Positions 51,665-62,554 of a DNA stretch of 64,000 nucleotides are shown piece after piece. The DNA lies in contig JAKCOZ010000312.1 in NCBI GenBank assembly GCA_022605955.1, positions 1 through 64,000 of the forward strand, in the 5' to 3' direction. Below the pieces are notes generated by a model that was not told where the DNA came from, did no database searches, and was given only the letters and a program-made list of their open reading frames with translations. Both the position numbers and the translations under genes were made by a program. Source of the DNA: Rallus limicola. Taxonomy: Eukaryota > Chordata > Aves > Gruiformes > Rallidae. Numbering within the stretch: position 1 is the stretch's first letter; each line of letters starts with the position of its first letter.

Positions 51665-53842
51665 TTATAACAGGACACACAAGCAGACCCTGTCACTTTG
51701 GCTCTCAGCCTTTTCCTTTGCCTGGAAAGAGGGAACATGCCTGGAACCTCCTACGGTGCTTTTCTCGGCCCTAGCAGACTGCAGTTCAAAACTTGCTAAA
51801 CGTCCAGCAATAACTCCCAAAGTAAAGAAGCTAGGACTGAAAGGCATAGCTTGTCTGAAACCTCCTAACAGGACACACAAGCAGACCCTGTCACTTTGGC
51901 TCTCAGCCTTTTCCTTTGTCTGGAAAGAGGGAACATGCCTGGAACCTCCTACGGTGCTTTTCTCGGCCCTAGCAGACTGCAGTTCAAAACATGCTAAACG
52001 TCCAGCAATAACTCCCAAAGTAAAGAAGCTAGGACTGAAAGGCATAGCTTGTCTGAAACCTCCTAACAGGACACACAAGCAGACCCTGTCACTTTGGCTC
52101 TCAGCCTTTTCCTTTGCCTGGAAAGAGGGAACATGCCTGGAACCTCCTACGGTGCTTTTCTCGGCCCTAGCAGACTGCAGTTCAAAACATGCTAAACGTC
52201 CAGCAATAACTCCCAAAGTAAAGAAGCTAGGCATGAAAAACATAGCTTGTCTGAAACCTCCTAACAGGACACACAAGCAGACCCTGTCACTTTGGCTCTC
52301 AGCCTTTTCCTTTGCCTGGAAAGAGGGAACATGCCTGGAACCTCCTACGGTGCTTTTCTCGGCCCTAGCAGACTGCAGTTCAAAACATGCTAAACGTCCA
52401 GCAATAACTCCCAAAGTAAAGAAGCTAGGCATGAAAGGCATAGCTTGTCTGAAACCTCCTAACAGGACACACAAGCAGACCCTGTCACTTTGGCTCTCAG
52501 CCTTTTCCTTTGCCTGGAAAGAGGGAACATGCCTGGAACCTCCTACGGTGCTTTTCTCGGCCCTAGCAGACTGCAGTTCAAAACATGCTAAACGTCCAGC
52601 AATAACTCCCAAAGTAAAGAAGCTAGGCATGAAAAACATAGCTTGTCTGAAACCTCCTAACAGGACACACAAGCAGACCCTGTCACTTTGGCTCTCAGCC
52701 TTTTCCTTTGCCTGGAAAGAGGGAACATGCCTGGAACCTCCTACGGTGCTTTTCTCGGCCCTAGCAGACTGCAGTTCAAAACATGCTAAACGTCCAGCAA
52801 TAACTCCCAAAGTAAAGAAGCTAGGCATGAAAGGCATAGCTTGTCTGAAACCTCCTAACAGGACACACAAGCAGACCCTGTCACTTTGGCTCTCAGCCTT
52901 TTCCTTTGCCTGGAAAGAAGGAACATACCTGCTACCTTTAAAAGTTCTTTTCTCGGCCCTAGCAGACTGCAGTTCAAAACACGCTAAACGTCCAGCAATA
53001 ACTCCCAAAGTAAAGAAGCTAGGCATGAAAGGCATAGCTTGTCTGAAACCTCCTAACAGGACACACAAGCAGACCCTGTCACTTTGGCTCTCAGCCTTTT
53101 CCTTTGCCTGGAAAGAAGGAACATACCTGCTACCTCCTACAGTGCTTTTCTCGGCCCTAGCAGACTGCAGTTCAAAACATGCTAAACGTCCAGCAATAAC
53201 TCCCAAAGTAAAGAAGCTAGGCATGAAAGGCATAGCTTGTCTGAAACCTTATAACAGGACACACAAGCAGACCCTGTCACTTTGGCTCTCAGCCTTTTCC
53301 TTTGCCTGGAAAGAGGGAACATGCCTGGAAGCTCCTACGGTGCTTTTCTCGGCCCTAGCAGACTGCAGTTCAAAACATGCTAAACGTCCAGCAATAACTC
53401 CCAAAGTAAAGAAGCTAGGCATGAAAGGCATAGCTTGTCTGAAACCTCCTAACAGGACACACAAGCAGACCCTGTCACTTTGGCTCTCAGCCTTTTCCTT
53501 TGCCTGGAAAGAGGGAACATGCCTGGAACCTCCTACGGTGCTTTTCTCGGCCCTAGCAGACTGCAGTTCAAAACATGCTAAACGTCCAGCAATAACTCCC
53601 AAAGTAAAGAAGCTAGGCATGAAAGGCATAGCTTGTCTGAAACCTCCTAACAGGACACACAAGCAGACCCTGTCACTTTGGCTCTCAGCCTTTTCCTTTG
53701 CCTGGAAAGAAGGAACATACCTGCTACCTATAAAAGTTCTTTTCTCAGCCCTAGCAGACTGCAGTTCAAAACATGCTAAACGTCCAGCAATAACTGCTAA
53801 AGTAAAGAAGCTAGGCATGAAAGGCATAGCTTGTCTGAAACC
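51665..53842. repeat. 11-mer higher-order repeat, dispersed fourth copy (2178 bp)
   Basis: The TA186-187 units lie at 51665, 53249 and 53843, the same 8+3 spacing as the tandem copies 36023-42556. The T115/T43 unit is at 51793. The last three units (53249-53842) reproduce 41963-42556, including the CTATAAAAGTTC, CTCAGCC and GCTAAAG haplotype, at an offset of 11286 bases (57 monomers). Internal differences include AAAAACATA in two units (near 52236 and 52633), a CCTTTAAAAG/C116 unit near 52935, and G69 near 53331. Confidence 0.85.
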
Positions 53843-54320
53843 TTATAACAGGACACACAAGCAGACCCTGTCACTTTGGCTCTCAGCCTTTTCCTTTGCC
53901 TGGAAAGAGGGAACATGCCTGGAACCTCCTACGGTGCTTTTCTCGGCCCTAGCAGACTGCAGTTCAAAACATGCTAAACGTCCATCAATAACTCCCAAAG
54001 TAAAGAAGCTAGGCATGAAAGGCATAGCTTGTCTGAAACCTCCTAACAGGACACACAAGCAGACCCTGTCACTTTGGCTCTCAGCCTTTTCCTTTGCCTG
54101 GAAAGAGGGAACATGCCTGGAACCTCCTACGGTGCTTTTCTCGGCCCTAGCAGACTGCAGTTCAAAACATGCTAAACGTCCAGCAATAACTCCCAAAGTA
54201 AAGAAGCTAGGCATGAAAGGCATAGCTTGTCTGAAACCTCCTAACAGGACACACAAGCAGACCCTGTCACTTTGGCTCTCAGCCTTTTCCTTTGCCTGGA
54301 AAGAAGGAACATACCTGCTA

Positions 54321-57300
54321 CCTTTAAAAGTTCTTTTCTCGGCCCTAGCAGACTGCAGTTCAAAACATGCTAAACGTCCAGCAATAACTGCTAAAGTAAA
54401 GAAGCTAGGCATGAAAGGCATAGCTTGTCTGAAACCTCCTAACAGGACACACAAGCAGACTCTGTCACTTTGGCTCTCAGCCTTTTCCTTTGCCTGGAAA
54501 GAGGGAACATGCCTGGAACCTCCTACGGTGCTTTTCTCGGCCCTAGCAGACTGCAGTTCAAAACATGCTAAACGTCCAGCAATAACTCCCAAAGTAAAGA
54601 AGCTAGGACTGAAAGGCATAGCTTGTCTGAAACCTCCTAACAGGACACACAAGCAGACCCTGTCACTTTGGCTCTCAGCCTTTTCCTTTGCCTGGAAAGA
54701 GGGAACATGCCTGGAACCTCCTACGGTGCTTTTCTTGGCCCTAGCAGACTGCAGTTCAAAACACGCTAAACGTCCAGCAATAAATCCCAAAGTAAAGAAG
54801 CTAGGACTGAAAGGCATAGCTTGTCTGAAACCTCCTAACAGGACACACAAGCTGACCCTGTCACTTTGGCTCTCAGCCTTTTCCTTTGCCTGGAAAGAGG
54901 GAACATGCCTGGAACCTCCTACGGTGCTTTTCTCGGCCCTAGCAGACTGCAGTTCAAAACTTGCTAAACGTCCAGCAATAACTCCCAAAGTAAAGAAGCT
55001 AGGACTGAAAGGCATAGCTTGTCTGAAACCTCCTAACAGGACACACAAGCAGACCCTGTCACTTTGGCTCTCAGCCTTTTCCTTTGCATGGAAAGAGGGA
55101 ACATGTCTGGAACCTCCTACGGTGCTTTTCTCGGCCCTAGCAGACTGCAGTTCAAAACATGCTAAACGTCCAGCAATAACTCCCAAAGTAAAGAAGCTAG
55201 GACTGAAAGGCATAGCTTGTCTGAAACCTCCTAACAGGACACACAAGCAGACCCTGTCACTTTGGCTCTCAGCCTTTTCCTTTGCCTGGAAAGAGGGAAC
55301 ATGCCTGGAACCTCCTACGGTGCTTTTCTCGGCCCTAGCAGACTGCAGTTCAAAACATGCTAAACGTCCAGCAATAACTCCCAAAGTAAAGAAGCTAGGA
55401 CTGAAAGGCATAGCTTGTCTGAAACCTCCTAACAGGACACACAAGCAGACCCTGTCACTTTGGCTCTCAGCCTTTTCCTTTGCCTGGAAAGAAGGAACAT
55501 ACCTGCTACCTCCTACAGTGCTTTTCTCGGCCCTAGCAGACTGCAGTTCAAAACATGCTAAACGTCCAGCAATAACTCCCAAAGTAAAGAAGCTAGGCAT
55601 GAAAGGCATAGCTTGTCTGAAACCTCCTAACAGGACACACAAGCAGACCCTGTCACTTTGGCTCTCAGCCTTTTCCTTTGCCTGGAAAGAAGGAACATAC
55701 CTGCTACCTTTAAAAGTTCTTTTCTCGGCCCTAGCAGACTGCAGTTCAAAACATGCTAAACGTCCAGCAATAACTGCTAAAGTAAAGAAGCTAGGCATGA
55801 AAGGCATAGCTTGTCTGAAACCTCCTAACAGGACACACAAGCAGACTCTGTCACTTTGGCTCTCAGCCTTTTCCTTTGCCTGGAAAGAGGGAACATGCCT
55901 GGAACCTCCTACGGTGCTTTTCTCGGCCCTAGCAGACTGCAGTTCAAAACATGCTAAACGTCCAGCAATAACTCCCAAAGTAAAGAAGCTAGGCATGAAA
56001 GGCATAGCTTGTCTGAAACCTCCTAACAGGACACACAAGCAGACCCTGTCACTTTGGCTCTCAGCCTTTTCCTTTGCCTGGAAAGAGGGAACATGCCTGG
56101 AACCTCCTACGGTGCTTTTCTCGGCCCTAGCAGACTGCAGTTCAAAACACGCTAAACGTCCAGCAATAACTCCCAAAGTAAAGAAGCTAGGACTGAAAGG
56201 CATAGCTTGTCTGAAACCTCCTAACAGGACACACAAGCTGACCCTGTCACTTTGCCTCTCAGCCTTTTCCTTTGCCTGGAAAGAGGGAACATGCCTGGAA
56301 CCTCCTACGGTGCTTTTCTCGGCCCTAGCAGACTGCAGTTCAAAACTTGCTAAACGTCCAGCAATAACTCCCAAAGTAAAGAAGCTAGGACTGAAAGGCA
56401 TAGCTTGTCTGAAACCTCCTAACAGGACACACAAGCAGACCCTGTCACTTTGGCTCTCAGCCTTTTCCTTTGCATGGAAAGAGGGAACATGTCTGGAACC
56501 TCCTACGGTGCTTTTCTCGGCCCTAGCAGACTGCAGTTCAAAACATGCTAAACGTCCAGCAATAACTCCCAAAGTAAAGAAGCTAGGACTGAAAGGCATA
56601 GCTTGTCTGAAACCTCCTAACAGGACACACAAGCAGACCCTGTCACTTTGGCTCTCAGCCTTTTCCTTTGCCTGGAAAGAGGGAACATGCCTGGAACCTC
56701 CTACGGTGCTTTTCTCGGCCCTAGCAGACTGCAGTTCAAAACATGCTAAACGTCCAGCAATAACTCCCAAAGTAAAGAAGCTAGGCATGAAAGGCATAGC
56801 TTGTCTGAAACCTCCTAACAGGACACACAAGCAGACCCTGTCACTTTGGCTCTCAGCCTTTTCCTTTGCCTGGAAAGAAGGAACATACCTGCTACCTCCT
56901 ACAGTGCTTTTCTCGGCCCTAGCAGACTGCAGTTCAAAACATGCTAAACGTCCAGCAATAACTCCCAAAGTAAAGAAGCTAGGCATGAAAGGCATAGCTT
57001 GTCTGAAACCTCCTAACAGGACACACAAGCAGACCCTGTCACTTTGGCTCTCAGCCTTTTCCTTTGCCTGGAAAGAAGGAACATACCTGCTACCTTTAAA
57101 AGTTCTTTTCTCGGCCCTAGCAGACTGCAGTTCAAAACATGCTAAACGTCCAGCAATAACTGCTAAAGTAAAGAAGCTAGGCATGAAAGGCATAGCTTGT
57201 CTGAAACCTCCTAACAGGACACACAAGCAGACTCTGTCACTTTGGCTCTCAGCCTTTTCCTTTGCCTGGAAAGAGGGAACATGCCTGGAACCTCCTACGG

Positions 57301-58270
57301 TGCTTTTCTCGGCCCTAGCAGACTGCAGTTCAAAACATGCTAAACGTCCAGCAATAACTCCCAAAGTAAAGAAGCTAGGCATGAAAGGCATAGCTTGTCT
57401 GAAACCTCCTAACAGGACACACAAGCAGACCCTGTCACTTTGGCTCTCAGCCTTTTCCTTTGCCTGGAAAGAGGGAACATGCCTGGAACCTCCTACGGTG
57501 CTTTTCTCGGCCCTAGCAGACTGCAGTTCAAAACACGCTAAACGTCCAGCAATAACTCCCAAAGTAAAGAAGCTAGGACTGAAAGGCATAGCTTGTCTGA
57601 AACCTCCTAACAGGACACACAAGCTGACCCTGTCACTTTGCCTCTCAGCCTTTTCCTTTGCCTGGAAAGAGGGAACATGCCTGGAACCTCCTACGGTGCT
57701 TTTCTCGGCCCTAGCAGACTGCAGTTCAAAACTTGCTAAACGTCCAGCAATAACTCCCAAAGTAAAGAAGCTAGGACTGAAAGGCATAGCTTGTCTGAAA
57801 CCTCCTAACAGGACACACAAGCAGACCCTGTCACTTTGGCTCTCAGCCTTTTCCTTTGCATGGAAAGAGGGAACATGCCTGGAACCTCCTACGGTGCTTT
57901 TCTCGGCCCTAGCAGACTGCAGTTCAAAACATGCTAAACGTCCAGCAATAACTCCCAAAGTAAAGAAGCTAGGCATGAAAGGCATAGCTTGTCTGAAACC
58001 TCCTAACAGGACACACAAGCAGACCCTGTCACTTTGGCTCTCAGCCTTTTCCTTTGCCTGGAAAGAGGGAACATGCCTGGAACCTCCTACGGTGCTTTTC
58101 TCGGCCCTAGCAGACTGCAGTTCAAAACATGCTAAACGTCCAGCAATAACTCCCAAAGTAAAGAAGCTAGGCATGAAAGGCATAGCTTGTCTGAAACCTC
58201 CTAACAGGACACACAAGCAGACCCTGTCACTTTGGCTCTCAGCCTTTTCCTTTGCCTGGAAAGAAGGAAC
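54321..58270. repeat. 7-mer higher-order repeat, about three tandem copies (1386 bp each)
   Basis: CCTTTAAAAG lies at 54321, 55707 and 57093, AAGCTGACC near 54850, 56236 and 57622, and GCATGG near 55086, 56472 and 57858. All are spaced 1386 bases (7 monomers). Copies 2 and 3 share a TTTGCCTCTC change absent from copy 1, while copies 1 and 2 share ATGTCTGG near 55103 and 56489. The third copy ends one unit early, where the array turns into a mosaic near 58.3 kb. The ACT/CAT state drifts between copies. Confidence 0.88.
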
Positions 58271-60178
58271 ATACCTGCTACCTCCTACAGTGCTTTTCTC
58301 GGCCCTAGCAGACTGCAGTTCAAAACACGCTAAACGTCCAGCAATAACTCCCAAAGTAAAGAAGCTAGGACTGAAAGGCATAGCTTGTCTGAAACCTCCT
58401 AACAGGACACACAAGCAGACCCTGTCACTTTGGCTCTCAGCCTTTTCCTTTGCCTGGAAAGAGGGAACATGCCTGGAACCTCCTACGGTGCTTTTCTCGG
58501 CCCTAGCAGACTGCAGTTCAAAACATGCTAAACGTCCAGCAATAACTCCCAAAGTAAAGAAGCTAGGCATGAAAGGCATAGCTTGTCTGAAACCTCCTAA
58601 CAGGACACACAAGCAGACCCTGTCACTTTGGCTCTCAGCCTTTTCCTTTGCCTGGAAAGAAGGAACATGCCTGGAACCTCCTACGGTGCTTTTCTCGGCC
58701 CTAGCAGACTGCAGTTCAAAACATGCTAAACGTCCAGCAATAACTCCCAAAGTAAAGAAGCTAGGACTGAAAGGCATAGCTTGTCTGAAACCTCCTACCA
58801 GGACACACAAGCAGACCCTGTCACTTTGGCTCTCAGCCTTTTCCTTTGCCTGGAAAGAGGGAACATGCCTGGAACCTCCTACGGTGCTTTTCTCGGCCCT
58901 AGCAGACTGCAGTTCAAAACATGCTAAACGTCCAGCAATAACTCCCAAAGTAAAGAAGCTTGGATTGAAAGGCATAGCTTGTCTGAAACCTCCTAACAGG
59001 ACACACAAGCAGACCCTGTCACTTTGGCTCTCAGCCTTTTCCTTTGCCTGGAAAGAGGGAACATGCCTGGAAGCTCCTACGGTGCTTTTCTCGGCCCTAG
59101 CAGACTGCAGTTCAAAACATGCTAAACGTCCAGCAATAACTCCCAAAGTAAAGAAGCTAGGCATGAAAGGCATAGCTTGTCTGAAACCTCCTAACAGGAC
59201 ACACAAGCAGACCCTGTCACTTTGGCTCTCAGCCTTTTCCTTTGCCTGGAAAGAGGGAACATGCCTGGAACCTCCTACGGTGCTTTTCTCGGCCCTAGCA
59301 GACTGCAGTTCAAAACATGCTAAACGTCCAGCAATAACTCCCAAAGTAAAGAAGCTAGGACTGAAAGGCATAGCTTGTCTGAAACCTCCTAACAGGACAC
59401 ACAAGCAGACCCTGTCACTTTGGCTCTCAGCCTTTTCCTTTGCCTGGAAAGAGGGAACATGCCTGGAACCTCCTACGGTGCTTTTCTCGGCCCTAGCAGA
59501 CTGCAGTTCAAAACATGCTAAACGTCCAGCAATAACTCCCAAAGTAAAGAAGCTTGGATTGAAAGGCATAGCTTGTCTGAAACCTCCTAACAGGACACAC
59601 AAGCAGACCCTGTCACTTTGGCTCTCAGCCTTTTCCTTTGCCTGGAAAGAGGGAACATGCCTGGAAGCTCCTACGGTGCTTTTCTCGGCCCTAGCAGACT
59701 GCAGTTCAAAACATGCTAAACGTCCAGCAATAACTCCCAAAGTAAAGAAGCTAGGCATGAAAGGCATAGCTTGTCTGAAACCTCCTAACAGGACACACAA
59801 GCAGACCCTGTCACTTTGGCTCTCAGCCTTTTCCTTTGCCTGGAAAGAGGGAACATGCCTGGAACCTCCTACGGTGCTTTTCTCGGCCCTAGCAGACTGC
59901 AGTTCAAAACATGCTAAACGTACAGCAATAACTCCCAAAGTAAAGAAGCTAGGACTGAAAGGCATAGCTTGTCTGAAACCTCCTAACAGGACACACAAGC
60001 AGACCCTGTCACTTTGGCTCTCAGCCTTTTCCTTTGCCTGGAAAGAAGGAACATACCTGCTACCTCCTACAGTGCTTTTCTCGGCCCTAGCAGACTGCAG
60101 TTCAAAACATGCTAAACGTCCAGCAATAACTCCCAAAGTAAAGAAGCTAGGCATGAAAGGCATAGCTTGTCTGAAACC

Positions 60179-62554
60179 TTATAACAGGACACACAAGCAG
60201 ACCCTGTCACTTTGGCTCTCAGCCTTTTCCTTTGCCTGGAAAGAGGGAACATGCCTGGAACCTCCTACGGTGCTTTTCTCGGCCCTAGCAGACTGCAGTT
60301 CAAAACATGCTAAACGTCCAGCAATAACTCCCAAAGTAAAGAAGCTAGGACTGAAAGGCATAGCTTGTCTGAAACCTCCTAACAGGACACACAAGCAGAC
60401 CCTGTCACTTTGGCTCTCAGCCTTTTCCTTTGCCTGGAAAGAGGGAACATGCCTGGAACCTCCTACGGTGCTTTTCTCGGCCCTAGCAGACTGCAGTTCA
60501 AAACATGCTAAACGTCCAGCAATAACTCCCAAAGTAAAGAAGATAGGCATGAAAGGCATAGCTTGTCTGAAACCTCCTAACAGGACACACAAGCAGACCC
60601 TGTCACTTTGGCTCTCAGCCTTTTCCTTTGCCTGGAAAGAAGGAACATACCTGCTACCTTTAAAAGTTCTTTTCTCGGCCCTAGCAGACTGCAGTTCAAA
60701 ACATGCTAAACGTCCAGCATTAACTGCTAAAGTAAAGAAGCTAGGCATGAAAGGCATAGCTTGTCTGAAACCTCCTAACAGGACACACAAGCAGACTCTG
60801 TCACTTTGGCTCTCAGCCTTTTCCTTTGCCTGGAAAGAGGGAACATGCCTGGAACCTCCTACGGTGCTTTTCTCGGCCCTAGCAGACTGCAGTTCAAAAC
60901 ACGCTAAACGTCCAGCAATAACTCCCAAAGTAAAGAAGCTAGGACTGAAAGGCATAGCTTGTCTGAAACCTCCTAACAGGACACACAAGCTGACCCTGTC
61001 ACTTTGGCTCTCAGCCTTTTCCTTTGCCTGGAAAGAGGGAACATGCCTGGAACCTCCTACGGTGCTTTTCTCGGCCCTAGCAGACTGCAGTTCAAAACAT
61101 GCTAAACGTCCAGCAATAACTCCCAAAGTAAAGAAGCTAGGCATGAAAGGCATAGCTTGTCTGAAACCTCCTAACAGGACACACAAGCAGACCCTGTCAC
61201 TTTGGCTCTCAGCCTTTTCCTTTGCCTGGAAAGAAGGAACATGCCTGGAACCTCCTACGGTGCTTTTCTCGGCCCTAGCAGACTGCAGTTCAAAACATGC
61301 TAAACGTCCAGCAATAACTCCCAAAGTAAAGAAGCTAGGCATGAAAGGCATAGCTTGTCTGAAACCTTATAACAGGACACACAAGCAGACCCTGTCACTT
61401 TGGCTCTCAGCCTTTTCCTTTGCCTGGAAAGAGGGAACATGCCTGGAACCTCCTACGGTTCTTTTCTCGGCCCTAGCAGACTGCAGTTCAAAACTTGCTA
61501 AACGTCCAGCAATAACTCCCAAAGTAAAGAAGCTAGGACTGAAAGGCATAGCTTGTCTGAAACCTCCTAACAGGACACACAAGCAGACCCTGTCACTTTG
61601 GCTCTCAGCCTTTTCCTTTGTCTGGAAAGAGGGAACATGCCTGGAACCTCCTACGGTGCTTTTCTCGGCCCTAGCAGACTGCAGTTCAAAACATGCTAAA
61701 CGTCCAGCAATAACTCCCAAAGTAAAGAAGCTAGGACTGAAAGGCATAGCTTGTCTGAAACCTCCTAACAGGACACACAAGCAGACCCTGTCACTTTGGC
61801 TCTCAGCCTTTTCCTTTGCCTGGAAAGAGGGAACATGCCTGGAACCTCCTACGGTGCTTTTCTCGGCCCTAGCAGACTGCAGTTCAAAACATGCTAAACG
61901 TCCAGCAATAACTCCCAAAGTAAAGAAGCTTGGATTGAAAGGCATAGCTTGTCTGAAACCTCCTAACAGGACACACAAGCAGACCCTGTCACTTTGGCTC
62001 TCAGCCTTTTCCTTTGCCTGGAAAGAGGGAACATGCCTGGAAGCTCCTACGGTGCTTTTCTCGGCCCTAGCAGACTGCAGTTCAAAACATGCTAAACGTC
62101 CAGCAATAACTCCCAAAGTAAAGAAGCTAGGCATGAAAGGCATAGCTTGTCTGAAACCTCCTAACAGGACACACAAGCAGACCCTGTCACTTTGGCTCTC
62201 AGCCTTTTCCTTTGCCTGGAAAGAGGGAACATGCCTGGAACCTCCTACGGTGCTTTTCTCGGCCCTAGCAGACTGCAGTTCAAAACATGCTAAACGTACA
62301 GCAATAACTCCCAAAGTAAAGAAGCTAGGACTGAAAGGCATAGCTTGTCTGAAACCTCCTAACAGGACACACAAGCAGACCCTGTCACTTTGGCTCTCAG
62401 CCTTTTCCTTTGCCTGGAAAGAAGGAACATACCTGCTACCTCCTACAGTGCTTTTCTCGGCCCTAGCAGACTGCAGTTCAAAACATGCTAAACGTCCAGC
62501 AATAACTCCCAAAGTAAAGAAGCTAGGCATGAAAGGCATAGCTTGTCTGAAACC
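60179..62554. repeat. 12-mer higher-order repeat, copy 1 (2376 bp, two 6-monomer halves)
   Basis: TA186-187 units at 60179, 61367 and 62555 divide it into two halves of 1188 bases. The first half has AAGATAGG (60539), CCTTTAAAAG with CATTAACTGCTAAAG, AGACTCTG, a C116/AAGCTGACC unit, and an AAGGAACATGCC recombinant unit. The second half has GGTTCTT, T115/T43 (61495), CTTGGATTG near 61929 and A126 near 62298, closely resembling the 45-47 kb 6-mer. The unit is thus a fusion of two modules found separately upstream. Confidence 0.87.

Noticed and set aside
53843..60163. Long minus-strand open frames (also 1571-5911, 11669-14821, 29489-33235, 42557-46303, 47903-51649)
   Set aside because: Their boundaries simply mark monomers with TA at 186-187, which makes TAA on the minus strand. 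The ends track satellite variants, not gene structure.
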